Assembly: GCF_001884135.1 (NCBI RefSeq)
Contig: NZ_MAOC01000091.1
Span: 248,001 to 312,000 of the forward strand
Direction: 5' to 3'
DNA length: 64,000 nt
Source: Bacillus nitratireducens
Lineage (GTDB): Bacteria; Bacillota; Bacilli; Bacillales; Bacillaceae_G
The notes beneath the pieces are model-generated. The model did not search any database and was not told where the DNA came from. It was given only the letters and a program-made list of their open reading frames with translations. Below are positions 8,740 to 17,553 of this stretch, one piece after another. The stretch's first letter is position 1, and each line of letters begins with the position of its first letter. The position numbers and the translations under genes were made by a program.

Positions 8740-9291
8740 TTAATCTTGCAACTTTATCCATTCATCCCTCAATATCCCCATAATCATACGATCAAAACAC
8801 TTCCCATCTCTTTGCACCGCTTCTCTCATACAACCTTCCATCTGAAAACCCATCTTTTTATACAGTGTAATGGCAGGTTTATTATACGAAATAACATCGA
8901 GACCGATGCGGTGTAAATTCAATTCATAGAAAGCATACTGTAGAATAAGGTGTATTGTTTCCCTTCCATATCCCTTCCCTCTATCATTCGCATCTCCTAT
9001 ACCAATTGCTAATAAACCTGTTCTGTTATTCCACTCTATGCCATGAATCGCCACAAAACCAATTAAGCGATCATCTTGAACTGTCCTTACCATGAAAGAA
9101 ACACTATTCGATCTCCGTCCCTTTAATAGCCCATCATTTTCTATTTCATGTAAAGATTGCGGGAATGCTAAGTCTGTATCGACATTTCTTAAATACTCAC
9201 TATCCTCTTGCCACATAGCCATTACTTTAGCATCTGTTTCTCTAATAGCTGATAATTTAATAGTTTTATTTTGAAAAAGATTCATTGTCAT
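8740..9291 (-). CDS. GNAT family N-acetyltransferase (RimJ/RimL-like)
   Basis: A 183-aa protein with the GNAT acetyl-CoA loop in DANDRGKGYGRETIHLILQY (about residues 100-118) and the beta5-alpha4 segment NKPAITLYKKMGFQMEG. The form (IRLSAIRETDA-type start, YGLEVISYN-like strand) is that of the RimJ/L or SpeG subgroup, which acetylates ribosomal proteins, polyamines or small molecules. AAGGGGAG precedes ATG 9291. Its substrate is unknown. A 20-codon frame lies just upstream on the same strand. Confidence 0.85.
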   Translation of the reverse strand: MTMNLFQNKTIKLSAIRETDAKVMAMWQEDSEYLRNVDTDLAFPQSLHEIENDGLLKGRRSNSVSFMVRTVQDDRLIGFVAIHGIEWNNRTGLLAIGIGDANDRGKGYGRETIHLILQYAFYELNLHRIGLDVISYNKPAITLYKKMGFQMEGCMREAVQRDGKCFDRMIMGILRDEWIKLQD

Positions 9292-9330
9292 TTCAAACTC
9301 CCCTTTTATTAAATAGCGGGGACAAGTAGC

Positions 9331-9393
9331 CTATTTATCCCCTAGTTCCATACACTGCCTTATAAACGGGATACTTACAATAAGCGCTGACAT
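9331..9393 (-). CDS. Possible 20-codon small ORF or leader upstream of the GNAT gene
   Basis: The ATG at 9393 has a very good ribosome binding site (AGAGGAG, eight bases away). It encodes MSALIVSIPFIRQCMELGDK, then TAG, and ends 39 bp before the GNAT start. It may be a leader peptide, or the surviving start of a lost gene. Only the binding site supports translation. Confidence 0.3.
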   Translation of the reverse strand: MSALIVSIPFIRQCMELGDK

Positions 9394-9465
9394 TGGCACA
9401 ACTCCTCTACATTGAATTAACTTCATTGTATAATTTTTTATTTATTCGAACAATAATAATTACAA

Positions 9466-9493
9466 AAAGACCCTCCAAATTTAGAGGGTCTTT
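9466..9493 (-). terminator. Intrinsic terminator of the iron-importer operon
   Basis: AAAGACCCTC / GAGGGTCTTT stem with an eight-base loop, 18 bp past the binding-protein stop codon. Confidence 0.85.
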
Positions 9494-9511
9494 CCTAATA
9501 GAAAAACTGTA

Positions 9512-10420
9512 TTATTTTGTAAACATTTTCTCTGCTTCATCCATTGCCATTTTGTTTCCTAAAGCAGAATAGTCAAGCCATGGTTGGTCATTGATAATGT
9601 ATACGTGCTTGCCTTTAACAGCTTTTAAGTCTTTCCAAATTGGTGTTTCTTGAAGTTGTTTAAATGCTGCTTTCGCTTTATCATCTCTATTTACAACAAC
9701 GAAAATAGCATCTGCGTCAAAGTCAGGTAATACTTCTTGTGAAATGACTTCGAAAGGACGGTTTCCGTCAATTTTTTCTACACCATTTGCAGGTTGTAAC
9801 CCTAAGTCTTGGAATAAAATTGGTCCCATCGGTCTTTTCGTGCTAAATACACGTAATTCTTTTGCAGTAACACGAATTGCCATTACTTTTTCGTTATTAC
9901 CTAATTCTTTATCTATTAAACTTTTCACTCGTTTTGATTGCTCTTCGTAATCTTGAATATATTTATCCGCTTCTTTCTCACGGTTTACAAGTTTACCAAC
10001 TTGTTTTAACTGATCTCTCCACGTACCTTCATCTAAATTGAAAGAATGTGTTTTTGCAATTTTTTCGTATTTCGCTAAATCTTTGCCCGCGTATTTTTCA
10101 TCCACATAAATGTCAGTTGGCTTCAATTGAAGTAATGCTTCCATATTCGGATCCGTTACAACACCAAGTTTCTTCGTATCTTTCAACTGCTCTTTTGCAT
10201 GCGGTAAGAAATCTTTTAAATCTCCACCAATAACAGAGCCTACAGGTGTAATTCCTAATGCCAGTAAATTATTCGTTAAGTGAATAGACATAGAGGCGAT
10301 TTTCGGATCATTACTTTTTTCAGTTTTTTTCGTTGCCTCTTCATTAGATTTCGATTGACCACATGCTGCTAATACTAAAATACACATAATGCTAAATAAA
10401 ATGGAAAGTTTCTTTTTCAT
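9512..10420 (-). CDS. fctC: Iron(III)-chelate ABC transporter substrate-binding lipoprotein (FctC-like)
   Basis: A 302-aa lipoprotein with signal MKKKLSILFSIMCILVLAAC and lipobox cysteine C20. It is followed by a class III cluster-A9 binding-protein fold (ITPVGSVIGGDLKDFLP, LLQLKPTDIYV, PDFDADAIFVVVNRDD). Such proteins bind ferric siderophores on the outer membrane face and pass them to FecCD-type permeases, which lie directly upstream here. Its position near bshB2-yojF matches my recollection of the B. cereus ferric-citrate receptor FctC locus. That ligand is recalled, not shown by the sequence. Control by Fur is likely through the box at 12555. Confidence 0.82.
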   Translation of the reverse strand: MKKKLSILFSIMCILVLAACGQSKSNEEATKKTEKSNDPKIASMSIHLTNNLLALGITPVGSVIGGDLKDFLPHAKEQLKDTKKLGVVTDPNMEALLQLKPTDIYVDEKYAGKDLAKYEKIAKTHSFNLDEGTWRDQLKQVGKLVNREKEADKYIQDYEEQSKRVKSLIDKELGNNEKVMAIRVTAKELRVFSTKRPMGPILFQDLGLQPANGVEKIDGNRPFEVISQEVLPDFDADAIFVVVNRDDKAKAAFKQLQETPIWKDLKAVKGKHVYIINDQPWLDYSALGNKMAMDEAEKMFTK

Positions 10421-10441
10421 ATGTTCTCCTCTTTGAAGTAT

Positions 10442-11458
10442 TTATTTTGTTTTTGTAAGTAAATAAAGAAAATACGGCGCTCCTAAAGCCGCTACTACTA
10501 CACCAGCTGGAATAGAGTTTGGCTCGAATATAGAACGACCTATCGTATCTGCGAGTACTAAAATAATCATTCCAATAATGCCAGCTAACGGGAGGAAGTG
10601 CTGATATGTACTACCTACTAACTTCCTTGCAATATGCGGAGAAACTAAGCCGATAAAGCCAATTCCCCCTGCCATTGATACGCTTGCACAAGACAATCCT
10701 ACCGCTGTAGCTAAAAGCAGTAACCGTTCTTTTTGAACAGATACACCAAGTCCTGCTGCTACACTATCACCTAGTGACAGTGCATTTAACGTTTTAGATT
10801 TTAGCCATGCGTATGGAGTTAGTATCAAAATCCAAGGTAATAATGCTAGGACATGAATCCAATCTCTTCCCCACACGTTACCAACTAACCACCTAGAAGC
10901 GAACGTATACGTCTCATCATTTAACTTGAGCGAGAAAAATAACGAAAGTGCACTAAAACCAGCTGAAACTGCAATCCCAACAAGAATAAGTCTAATGGGA
11001 AGTAAACCTTTTGACCGATCACTCGCAAGCAAAACAATAAGAAATGCAGCTAACACTCCTCCGCCAAATGTAAATAACGGTATTAAAATCGATGCACTCT
11101 CGTTAATAGAATGAAAGAAAGTAACAAATACAATAAGCCCGAAAGATGCACCCGAATGTAACCCGAGAATACCAGGATCTGCGAGTGCATTACGAGATAG
11201 CCCTTGCAAAATCGCACCGGAAACCCCAAGGCCAATACCTGCTAACATTGTGATTATAATTCTTGGCATACGATAATCGTATAGCACGGTTGCACTCTCA
11301 AAATCACCATAGCCAAAAAGCGTTTGAATTACTTTGAGCGGTGCGATGCTCAGCGTCCCCGTATTTAAGCTAATCAAAATTACAGCGATACTTATACATC
11401 CGAAAATTGTAGTTACAGTAATAGCCCTCTTTTTATCCGTGTTAAAAAGATCCTTCAC
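10442..11458 (-). CDS. FecCD-family iron-chelate ABC transporter permease
   Basis: A 338-aa, roughly 10-helix permease of the BtuC/FhuB/FecD fold. It has RMPRIIITMLAGIGLGVSGAI near residue 50 and the cytoplasmic-loop region GGIGFIGLVSPHIARKLVG near 255, which contacts the ATPase. GTG 11458 directly follows the TAA of the upstream permease gene, so translation is probably coupled. The C-terminus ends 21 bp before the binding-protein gene. No ATP-binding subunit is encoded in this operon. Confidence 0.92.
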   Translation of the reverse strand: MKDLFNTDKKRAITVTTIFGCISIAVILISLNTGTLSIAPLKVIQTLFGYGDFESATVLYDYRMPRIIITMLAGIGLGVSGAILQGLSRNALADPGILGLHSGASFGLIVFVTFFHSINESASILIPLFTFGGGVLAAFLIVLLASDRSKGLLPIRLILVGIAVSAGFSALSLFFSLKLNDETYTFASRWLVGNVWGRDWIHVLALLPWILILTPYAWLKSKTLNALSLGDSVAAGLGVSVQKERLLLLATAVGLSCASVSMAGGIGFIGLVSPHIARKLVGSTYQHFLPLAGIIGMIILVLADTIGRSIFEPNSIPAGVVVAALGAPYFLYLLTKTK

Positions 11459-12493
11459 TTATAACTCCCTCCCAACTTTACGTGCTATATAAAGGAAGAA
11501 CGGAACTCCAACAAGAGCTACCATAATTCCTATCGCAAGTTCTTTAGGAGGATTTACTGTTCTTGCCCCTAAATCAGCTAATACCAATAACATAGCTCCT
11601 AATAATGCTGACATAGGAATAATAAGCCGATAATTAACACCAACTAATTTTCTAGCAATATGCGGAATGACCAGTCCTACAAATCCAATAGAACCAACAG
11701 CTGAAACAGAAACACCTGCAAGAATGACTACTATAATCATCCCAAATATTCTTGTACGGTTCGTTTTCACGCCTAAATTCGTAGCAACATCATCCCCCAT
11801 TGATATGAGTGAAATAGATCGCCCTATCACTGTCGCAAAAACAATTGTTATGAGAATAATAGGCACTAAAAATTTCAAGTGTTCCCACTTAACGCCTGCA
11901 ACACCACCAGCGTACCAAAACGCTAAATCTTGACTTAAGTCATAATAAATCGCGACGCCTGAACTTAACGAATGTAAAAGCGCGGCCATAACTGCCCCTG
12001 CAATCGTTAACCTCATCGGTGTTAATCCGCCTGATGTTGCTGATCCGATAATAAAAATGAGTACTGTACTTAAAACTGCTCCAATAAAGGAAACAATCAT
12101 TAAGTAGGAATACGGCATATGCGGGAAAAAAGCAAAACTAAGTGCTACTACAAACATTGCGCCTGCATTTATCCCAAGCACTCCTGCATCCGCTAACGGA
12201 TTTCGTGTTACCCCTTGCATAACAGCCCCAGCGACTGCAAAAGCTGCTCCTACAACTGCCGCACCAATTACCCTCGGAAGCCTTAATTCATAAATAATTT
12301 GATGCTGCGTTAATTTCGGATTATAATCAAAAACCGCTGCCCACACCGTTTGCAAATGAATATCCTTTGCCCCGAATGCAATAGCTAAAAATATAGATCC
12401 GATTAAACATAAAATTGTTAAGCTCATGAAACATACGAACTTAATATGTATCCAGCGATTATTGCCAGCATGTACAGTAGACTTATGTAACAT
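11459..12493 (-). CDS. FecCD-family iron-chelate ABC transporter permease (first gene of operon)
   Basis: A 344-aa permease, a distant paralogue of the next gene. It has LRLPRVIGAAVVGAAFAVAGAVMQG near residue 70 and SIGFVGLVIPHIARKLVG near 265. Two different FecCD permeases normally form a heterodimer. AAGGATG precedes ATG 12493, and a perfect Fur box lies 62-76 bp upstream, so the operon should be induced by iron starvation. Confidence 0.92.
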   Translation of the reverse strand: MLHKSTVHAGNNRWIHIKFVCFMSLTILCLIGSIFLAIAFGAKDIHLQTVWAAVFDYNPKLTQHQIIYELRLPRVIGAAVVGAAFAVAGAVMQGVTRNPLADAGVLGINAGAMFVVALSFAFFPHMPYSYLMIVSFIGAVLSTVLIFIIGSATSGGLTPMRLTIAGAVMAALLHSLSSGVAIYYDLSQDLAFWYAGGVAGVKWEHLKFLVPIILITIVFATVIGRSISLISMGDDVATNLGVKTNRTRIFGMIIVVILAGVSVSAVGSIGFVGLVIPHIARKLVGVNYRLIIPMSALLGAMLLVLADLGARTVNPPKELAIGIMVALVGVPFFLYIARKVGREL

Positions 12494-12554
12494 GTTTCAT
12501 TTCATCCTTTATATTCAGTTGTTTTTATAATTACTTTTTATTTATAATCATTAT

Positions 12555-12569
12555 TGATAATAATTATCA
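12555..12569. promoter_or_regulatory. Fur box
   Basis: TGATAATAATTATCA is an exact 7-1-7 inverted repeat matching the Bacillus Fur consensus TGATAATNATTATCA. It lies in the promoter region of the permease-permease-binding protein operon. Confidence 0.92.
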
Positions 12570-12768
12570 TTTTCATTTAGATATTATATCCCCACTTTTT
12601 TTAAATAGCAAACTATTTTTTTACTTTGCTAAAATATTAAAATACTTATTACAATTCCCTTCTAAAACTTACAAATACATGCAAAATGACGTACTGTTTT
12701 ATTTCCATATTTGTAGTATACTAAGTTATTATTTTAATTTTCTAAATATATTCATTGAAGGTGAAACA

Positions 12769-13533
12769 ATGTTTTATGTAAAACAACTACTACACTTTAC
12801 TTACGAACAAGCATTATCCTGCTTGTTCCCTGTTGTTATTTTCTTAACACTAGCCCTTTCAAAAATCATTTCTATTCCGGGATTATATCGCTATGATTTC
12901 ATACTTATCGTATGTGTTCTTATGCAGTGGGTGATGTATAAGACTGGTCTTGAAACGAAAGACGAACTAAAAGTAATTACTGTCTTCCACCTCATCGGCC
13001 TTTTGCTAGAAATATATAAAGTACATTTCGGTTCATGGAGTTACCCCGAAGAGGCGTATTCGAAGATTTTGGGGGTTCCGCTTTACAGTGGTTTTATGTA
13101 TGCAAGTGTTGCAAGTTACATATGCCAAGCGTGGAGAAGATTGCATTTACAAATGCATCATTGGCCGAAAGCTATTTTTGCAATACCTCTAGGAGCAATG
13201 ATTTACTTTAATTTTTTTACACATCATTTTCTATACGACTTTAGATGGGTATTAACTTTAATTTTATTCATTGTTTTCTTTCGCACATTTGTGGAATTTT
13301 CATTACGAGGCATTACATATAAAATGCCACTCGTTCTCTCCTTTTTCCTTATCGGTTTCTTTATTTGGATTGCAGAGAACATCGCAACATTTTTTGGAGC
13401 GTGGCAATATCCAAATCAACGGGAAACGTGGAATCTCGTTCACTTAAGCAAAATTAGCTCATGGTTTTTACTCGTTGTTATTAGCATTATGATTGTTACA
13501 CAACTCAAACATTTGAAGGAGTCGAAAAGATAA
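12769..13533 (+). CDS. DUF817 family integral membrane protein
   Basis: A 254-aa protein with seven or eight hydrophobic segments and conserved polar spots between them (HFGSWSYPE, FTHHFLYDFRW, ENIATFFGAWQYPNQ). Length and these motifs match DUF817, a family of unknown function. Histidines and tryptophans at membrane edges could bind a cofactor or metal, but this is only suggestive. The start is ATG 12769 with GAAGGTGA upstream; a start 30 codons earlier has no binding site. Confidence 0.8.
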   Translation: MFYVKQLLHFTYEQALSCLFPVVIFLTLALSKIISIPGLYRYDFILIVCVLMQWVMYKTGLETKDELKVITVFHLIGLLLEIYKVHFGSWSYPEEAYSKILGVPLYSGFMYASVASYICQAWRRLHLQMHHWPKAIFAIPLGAMIYFNFFTHHFLYDFRWVLTLILFIVFFRTFVEFSLRGITYKMPLVLSFFLIGFFIWIAENIATFFGAWQYPNQRETWNLVHLSKISSWFLLVVISIMIVTQLKHLKESKR

Positions 13534-13556
13534 TGCTGCTTATCTAAAAGCAGTTA

Positions 13557-13590
13557 GCCCACCACTCATTAGAGAGTGATGGGCCTTTTT
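13557..13590. terminator. Intrinsic terminator
   Basis: GCCCACCACTC / GAGTGATGGGC stem with one wobble pair, followed by a T run, between the convergent DUF817 and DUF4003 genes. Confidence 0.8.
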
Positions 13591-13647
13591 TATTAATATT
13601 TTTCAAACTGTTCGTTATAAATTCATCATAATTTACAAGAGCATAAA

Positions 13648-14634
13648 TTATGAACTACTACTAGCAGAAGATGTCGCTGCAGATGAAGCGGCAATCGTTG
13701 CCATCATAGCTGCCTGTTGTGCTTGTATGAGGACTTCTATCATAGTTTGTAAACCTGTGTTGGTAGCTTTACTTTCCTCACCTTTCTGACTTACGAACAG
13801 TTGAATAGCAATAAGAATATTCGTATCTGTATGCCAACGGAAGAATTTCTCCCCCTGCAATTTTTCAATCAACGCTTTAATAGAATGAATCTCTTTTTCT
13901 CCATCCTCAAGTAACGCTAATAGCCCGATAGCTGGGTAATGCATCTGTTTCACTTTTATCTTTTCCTGCTTTAACAAATTCCATATGTTTGTGCATGTTG
14001 CAACTAACATTTCTTCACGGACATCCTTCTTTAATGAAAGTATATGACTTAAAAATTGAAGATCATTCCCTTTACGCAAACCAGCTTTCGCTAGTTTTTG
14101 ATAAAGACGTTCTACTCGATCCATAAGTGTTTCCACATTCTCTGATTGTCCTGCTAGTAAAACCGCGAGCGGATAATCATTTGTACCTGTAAGAAAAAGG
14201 TGATCCTCTTTCATACGTTTATATACTTGCATCGAACGCTGAATGTGCGTGCCATGCTGTTCATTTTCTTCTGTTAAAAGCACAGCTGCTGCGAGATAAG
14301 TAAATATACTTCGACTAAAACCACCAGCGACCAATTGTTCATATAAATCTAAAAACTCCCGAAAAGCTTTCTTATAATCTGTAAAGTGAATATCTAATGT
14401 TGCGGCCACCACAAAGCGATGATAAGACTTTAAGTATGAAAACATCCCTACCTGATTCTTTATATAACTACTAATTTCTAAAAAACGGCCGATATCAAAC
14501 AATTTATCACTACCTGCATACATAGCAGCAATCATCATACCGGTTCGAGAATCACTCGTTTTCCATTTTAGTTCTCCCTTTAACTGTGCATATGTATGTG
14601 TGTATTGCCCCAACTTTTTTTCCGATGTAATCAT
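13648..14634 (-). CDS. DUF4003 family protein
   Basis: A 328-aa, largely alpha-helical cytosolic protein (FDIGRFLEISSYIKNQVGMF, DLYEQLVAGGFSRSIFTYLA). It ends in a low-complexity tail of alanine and serine (ASSAATSSASSSS). This layout fits DUF4003, whose function is unknown. It is monocistronic with its own upstream region. The Ser/Ala tail could be flexible or extruded, but there is no signal peptide. The start ATG 14634 follows a weak GGGGGAA site. Confidence 0.75.
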   Translation of the reverse strand: MITSEKKLGQYTHTYAQLKGELKWKTSDSRTGMMIAAMYAGSDKLFDIGRFLEISSYIKNQVGMFSYLKSYHRFVVAATLDIHFTDYKKAFREFLDLYEQLVAGGFSRSIFTYLAAAVLLTEENEQHGTHIQRSMQVYKRMKEDHLFLTGTNDYPLAVLLAGQSENVETLMDRVERLYQKLAKAGLRKGNDLQFLSHILSLKKDVREEMLVATCTNIWNLLKQEKIKVKQMHYPAIGLLALLEDGEKEIHSIKALIEKLQGEKFFRWHTDTNILIAIQLFVSQKGEESKATNTGLQTMIEVLIQAQQAAMMATIAASSAATSSASSSS

Positions 14635-14837
14635 AGTATTCCCCCATTTTCTAGTTCCTCTCTTTTATTATACGTATATTCCATATTTAGGAATACCCTA
14701 TTTCATACAGATTTTGCAACCTTATTTCTGTATTATCTTCAATATTTTACTATTATGTAAATAAAAACTAATAACTATTCCTACTTCATCAGTATCACGA
14801 TGGTAAGCGTTCATAATCCTTCAAGAAGTTCAACAAC

Positions 14838-14872
14838 AAAAAAGATAGATAATAAATTATCTATCTTTTTTG
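14838..14872 (-). terminator. Intrinsic terminator in the 348-bp gap 14635-14982
   Basis: AAAAAAGATAGATAA / TTATCTATCTTTTTT stem with a four-base loop. The rest of the gap holds the DUF4003 promoter region and a TTGTGAAAA / TTTTCACAA dyad near 14900-14946. No gene is visible. Confidence 0.7.
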
Positions 14873-14982
14873 TCTTTATATTATTTAACATTACACCTGT
14901 ATTGTGAAAAATAAGATTGTAACTACTTACACCTCAATTTTCACAAAACATCTGTGATTTCGTTTTTCATATGCAATTAAAA

Positions 14983-15438
14983 CTAAAGAGCCTTAATAAT
15001 ACGTTCCATCGCCTTCATTTGCCCAATATGATCAGCTTCATGATAAAGCATCATACCGTATAGCTCTCCTACTGTTTCCAATCCTAGGAATGGCTCTGGC
15101 AGTTTATTTTCAAATGCTTCTGCTGGAATTTCGTTAATACGTTTTGCTTGTTCTTTTAATTGAGCCGTTAACACTTCTAATGATGGTCCTTCTGTTTTCC
15201 ATTTAGACGGTTTTGATCCATACCCAAACATACCTGGATATTCAGTTGGTAATTGTTTGAATTCTTTTCCAAACATGAAAACTTCTGCTGCCGTTAACAC
15301 ATGACCGATATGCCAGCGAATTGTATTGTTAAAACCCTCTGGCTGCGTATCCACAGTTTTATCATCTAGCGTCTCCATAAATTTAAGTAATGCCCCGCGC
15401 GTTATTTCAAATTGTTTTAAACCAATTATTCTATTCAT
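14983..15438 (-). CDS. DinB/YfiT-like putative metal-dependent protein
   Basis: A 151-aa four-helix-bundle protein of the DinB superfamily. The three metal-binding histidine positions are visible in WHIGHV (about 44) and YHEADHIGQM (about 131-135). The family includes bacillithiol- and mycothiol-dependent transferases (BstA, MDMPI), so thiol transfer is possible. ATG 15438 is chosen because AAGGGG precedes it; an earlier in-frame ATG at 15465 does not have this. It is divergent from a second DinB-like gene 200 bp away. Confidence 0.8.
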   Translation of the reverse strand: MNRIIGLKQFEITRGALLKFMETLDDKTVDTQPEGFNNTIRWHIGHVLTAAEVFMFGKEFKQLPTEYPGMFGYGSKPSKWKTEGPSLEVLTAQLKEQAKRINEIPAEAFENKLPEPFLGLETVGELYGMMLYHEADHIGQMKAMERIIKAL

Positions 15439-15643
15439 TTTATCGTTCCCCTTCTTCATGTACAATTTATTATGAACTAAGAATGTTCAACCTATTAAAG
15501 TTTCACCTTGTTTAATCTATCAGAAACAATGAAGAAATACATCTAATATGCTTAGCAAAAATAATAAAAAGGTTCACCTCTCGTACATATAGAATTACTT
15601 ACTACACAAATAGTTTAGTAAATAAAAGAGGAGTGTTAATTTC

Positions 15644-16135
15644 ATGTTACATGTTTTAAAACAGCAATATAATCTTATTAGCGCTACAAGAGAAACTCTA
15701 TTTTCATTTTTGGAAGAAATCCCACTAGAAAAATTACATAGCACTGTTCCGAATTTCGGGAGCGGTAGCATTATAAAGACACATATTCATGTAGCCGATT
15801 GCTACCGATACTGGCTTGGATCATTCGCATTTAAGCAAAAACGAGCAGATTTTTCATTTGCTAGTGATTATGAAATTGAGCATGCAGATGTCGAGAAAGT
15901 TCGTGCTAGATTTAAGTTAGTCGATGAGGTTGTAATGCGTTTTTTAGATGAATACAATGACCGTTGGCTCGAAAATATAGCAAATGAAGTGAAATGGCAA
16001 AAAGAACCTTGGAGCACAACTCCGCTATGGCTTTTAACTCATACGGAAACACATGAATTTCATCATAAAGGACAAATCGTATCTATGGCTCGTCACCTTG
16101 GATATACTCCTCCTGATACAGACCTTATTAGTTGA
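15644..16135 (+). CDS. DinB family protein
   Basis: A 163-aa DinB-like four-helix protein with HIHVADCYRYWLG (about residue 48), where H50 and D53 are likely ligands, and HTETHEFHHKGQIVSMARHLG near 132-152, the metal-binding C-terminal helix. GAGGAGTG precedes the ATG. It is unrelated at first sight to the neighbouring DinB protein except for the fold. Members act on thiol conjugates or have no known role. It appears monocistronic. Confidence 0.82.
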   Translation: MLHVLKQQYNLISATRETLFSFLEEIPLEKLHSTVPNFGSGSIIKTHIHVADCYRYWLGSFAFKQKRADFSFASDYEIEHADVEKVRARFKLVDEVVMRFLDEYNDRWLENIANEVKWQKEPWSTTPLWLLTHTETHEFHHKGQIVSMARHLGYTPPDTDLIS

Positions 16136-16247
16136 TTCAAAGGCCCTGATTACCGAAAAGATTAAAATGAATACAGATCGAGCATGTTTTGAAAACCAAT
16201 CAAAACATGCTCTTGAAATATGCTATCTTAAAATTTCTATAATTCCA

Positions 16248-16724
16248 TCAATACCAAATTGTCTCAGCATAATTATACGCGTCACTATTCGGAATGGCGT
16301 GTTTCCCCTGCGCTTGTGCCTTTCTTGGATCTAAATCATATACCATTGGCGTATAACATGATGTTTGCCCTTTATTCACAACACCATTTCCTCCAGCACT
16401 TCCGCAAGTGTATGCCTTTCCATCTGTTTTTCTAACAATCCTTGCATCAGCTTCATTATTATAAACTGCTGGACGAGTTACAGTAACTTTTGCCCATGCA
16501 GTCTTACACGTCGTACTAAACTTTAATTCCACATAAGAATTTGAATCAATCCATTTCTTTTCTTTCGTTACTGCTGATTGATCACAACTATTGTAATACG
16601 GACTTTTCCCATCATACGAATGGTCTTCTGCATATGCTTTATCATTATTGGTCGTACTAAACATACTAGTTAAAACGAGCAACGATAGACAGAAACATGC
16701 GCTCAGCTTTTTTAAAAGTTTCAA
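16248..16724 (-). CDS. Secreted DUF2690 (YjfA-like) protein
   Basis: A 158-aa precursor with a Sec signal (KLLKKLSACFCLSLLVLTSM...KAYA) and a mature part holding spaced cysteines (SCDQSA, TTCKTAWAKV, YTCGSAG, SCYTPMVYDL). The AWAK and PMVYDL blocks match the DUF2690/YjfA family, small extracellular proteins of unknown role. TTG 16724, with AAAGGAG upstream, is the best start; the longer reading from 16793 has none. It follows a paralogue by 16 bp in one operon. Confidence 0.8.
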   Translation of the reverse strand: MKLLKKLSACFCLSLLVLTSMFSTTNNDKAYAEDHSYDGKSPYYNSCDQSAVTKEKKWIDSNSYVELKFSTTCKTAWAKVTVTRPAVYNNEADARIVRKTDGKAYTCGSAGGNGVVNKGQTSCYTPMVYDLDPRKAQAQGKHAIPNSDAYNYAETIWY

Positions 16725-16740
16725 AGTATTCCACTCCTTT

Positions 16741-17253
16741 TTAATAGCGCCCTGTTTTTCCGTAACCGTTATTAAACGTAACTGCTTCAGCATCTGCTGT
16801 GTATCCGAAATCAGCAGTTAAATCAAATACCATTCCTGTATAAGTACTCGTTTGACCTGTTTTTATTGTGCCGTTCCCCTGATTAGAAGTGACTGATTTT
16901 TGGAATACACCGTTTTTGTATTTATTCACAACAGCGTACGCATACACTCCTCCCGAAACAGCTGGTGCTGGTTGATCTAAAACAAACTTAGCCCAAGCTG
17001 CATGACATTTATTACTGTAACGTAAATACACTGTCCCTACTTTTTTACTACCTTCATACACCGCTGTAGACTTTGCATTAAATCCATCTGCATCACAGGT
17101 TGTACTGCCTCCGTATACTTTCGTTGTTGCTGGATTTTTCCCGTCATAGTAACTACTTAAATCAGTAGCTGCAAATGTACTTCCTTGGAAACTAAATAAT
17201 ACACCTACACTCGCTACACTTAACACACATACTTTCATTAGCTTTTTAAACAT
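16741..17253 (-). CDS. Secreted DUF2690 (YjfA-like) protein, paralogue
   Basis: A 170-aa precursor with signal peptide MFKKLMKVCVLSVASVGVLF...TFA and a mature domain with TTCDADGF, YLRYSNKCHAAWAKFVLDQ and STYTGMVFDL. These are the same blocks as in the next gene, but with two cysteines instead of five. GGAGGAGA precedes the ATG. The tandem pair is probably exported together. Function is unknown; lectin-like or inhibitor-like roles are guesses only. Confidence 0.8.
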   Translation of the reverse strand: MFKKLMKVCVLSVASVGVLFSFQGSTFAATDLSSYYDGKNPATTKVYGGSTTCDADGFNAKSTAVYEGSKKVGTVYLRYSNKCHAAWAKFVLDQPAPAVSGGVYAYAVVNKYKNGVFQKSVTSNQGNGTIKTGQTSTYTGMVFDLTADFGYTADAEAVTFNNGYGKTGRY

Positions 17254-17467
17254 TTAAATCTCCTCCCTCAAAATAAGAACGTATAATAAAGACAATCTAT
17301 CTCCTATGTACGCCCTCCTTTCTTACTTCCTAGAGGCATCTTACAGAAACGAATAAACGTTGTAAATTCCCTTATGGTTATTGGAATATACGAAGAAATT
17401 TACTTATCCTTGTAAGAAAAAAAGTTGAGAAATACACATTTTATAGCATTCTTTATTTAAAACATAA

Positions 17468-17505
17468 AAGAACCGATACTTGTTTCATTCAAGCATCGGT
17501 TCTTT
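17468..17505 (-). terminator. Intrinsic terminator downstream of the LysR gene
   Basis: AAGAACCGATACTTG / CAAGCATCGGTTCTT stem. The remaining gap 17254-17467 holds the promoter region of the DUF2690 pair and no visible gene. Confidence 0.8.
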
Positions 17506-17553
17506 ATACAAAAGTGCCATTTTTTCTTTTATATAAAATAAATATTTCTCCAC

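Noticed and set aside
8559-8916. Two overlapping plus-strand frames across the structured repeat
   Set aside because: Low-complexity translations crossing hairpins and the GNAT 3' end; no start signal or family.
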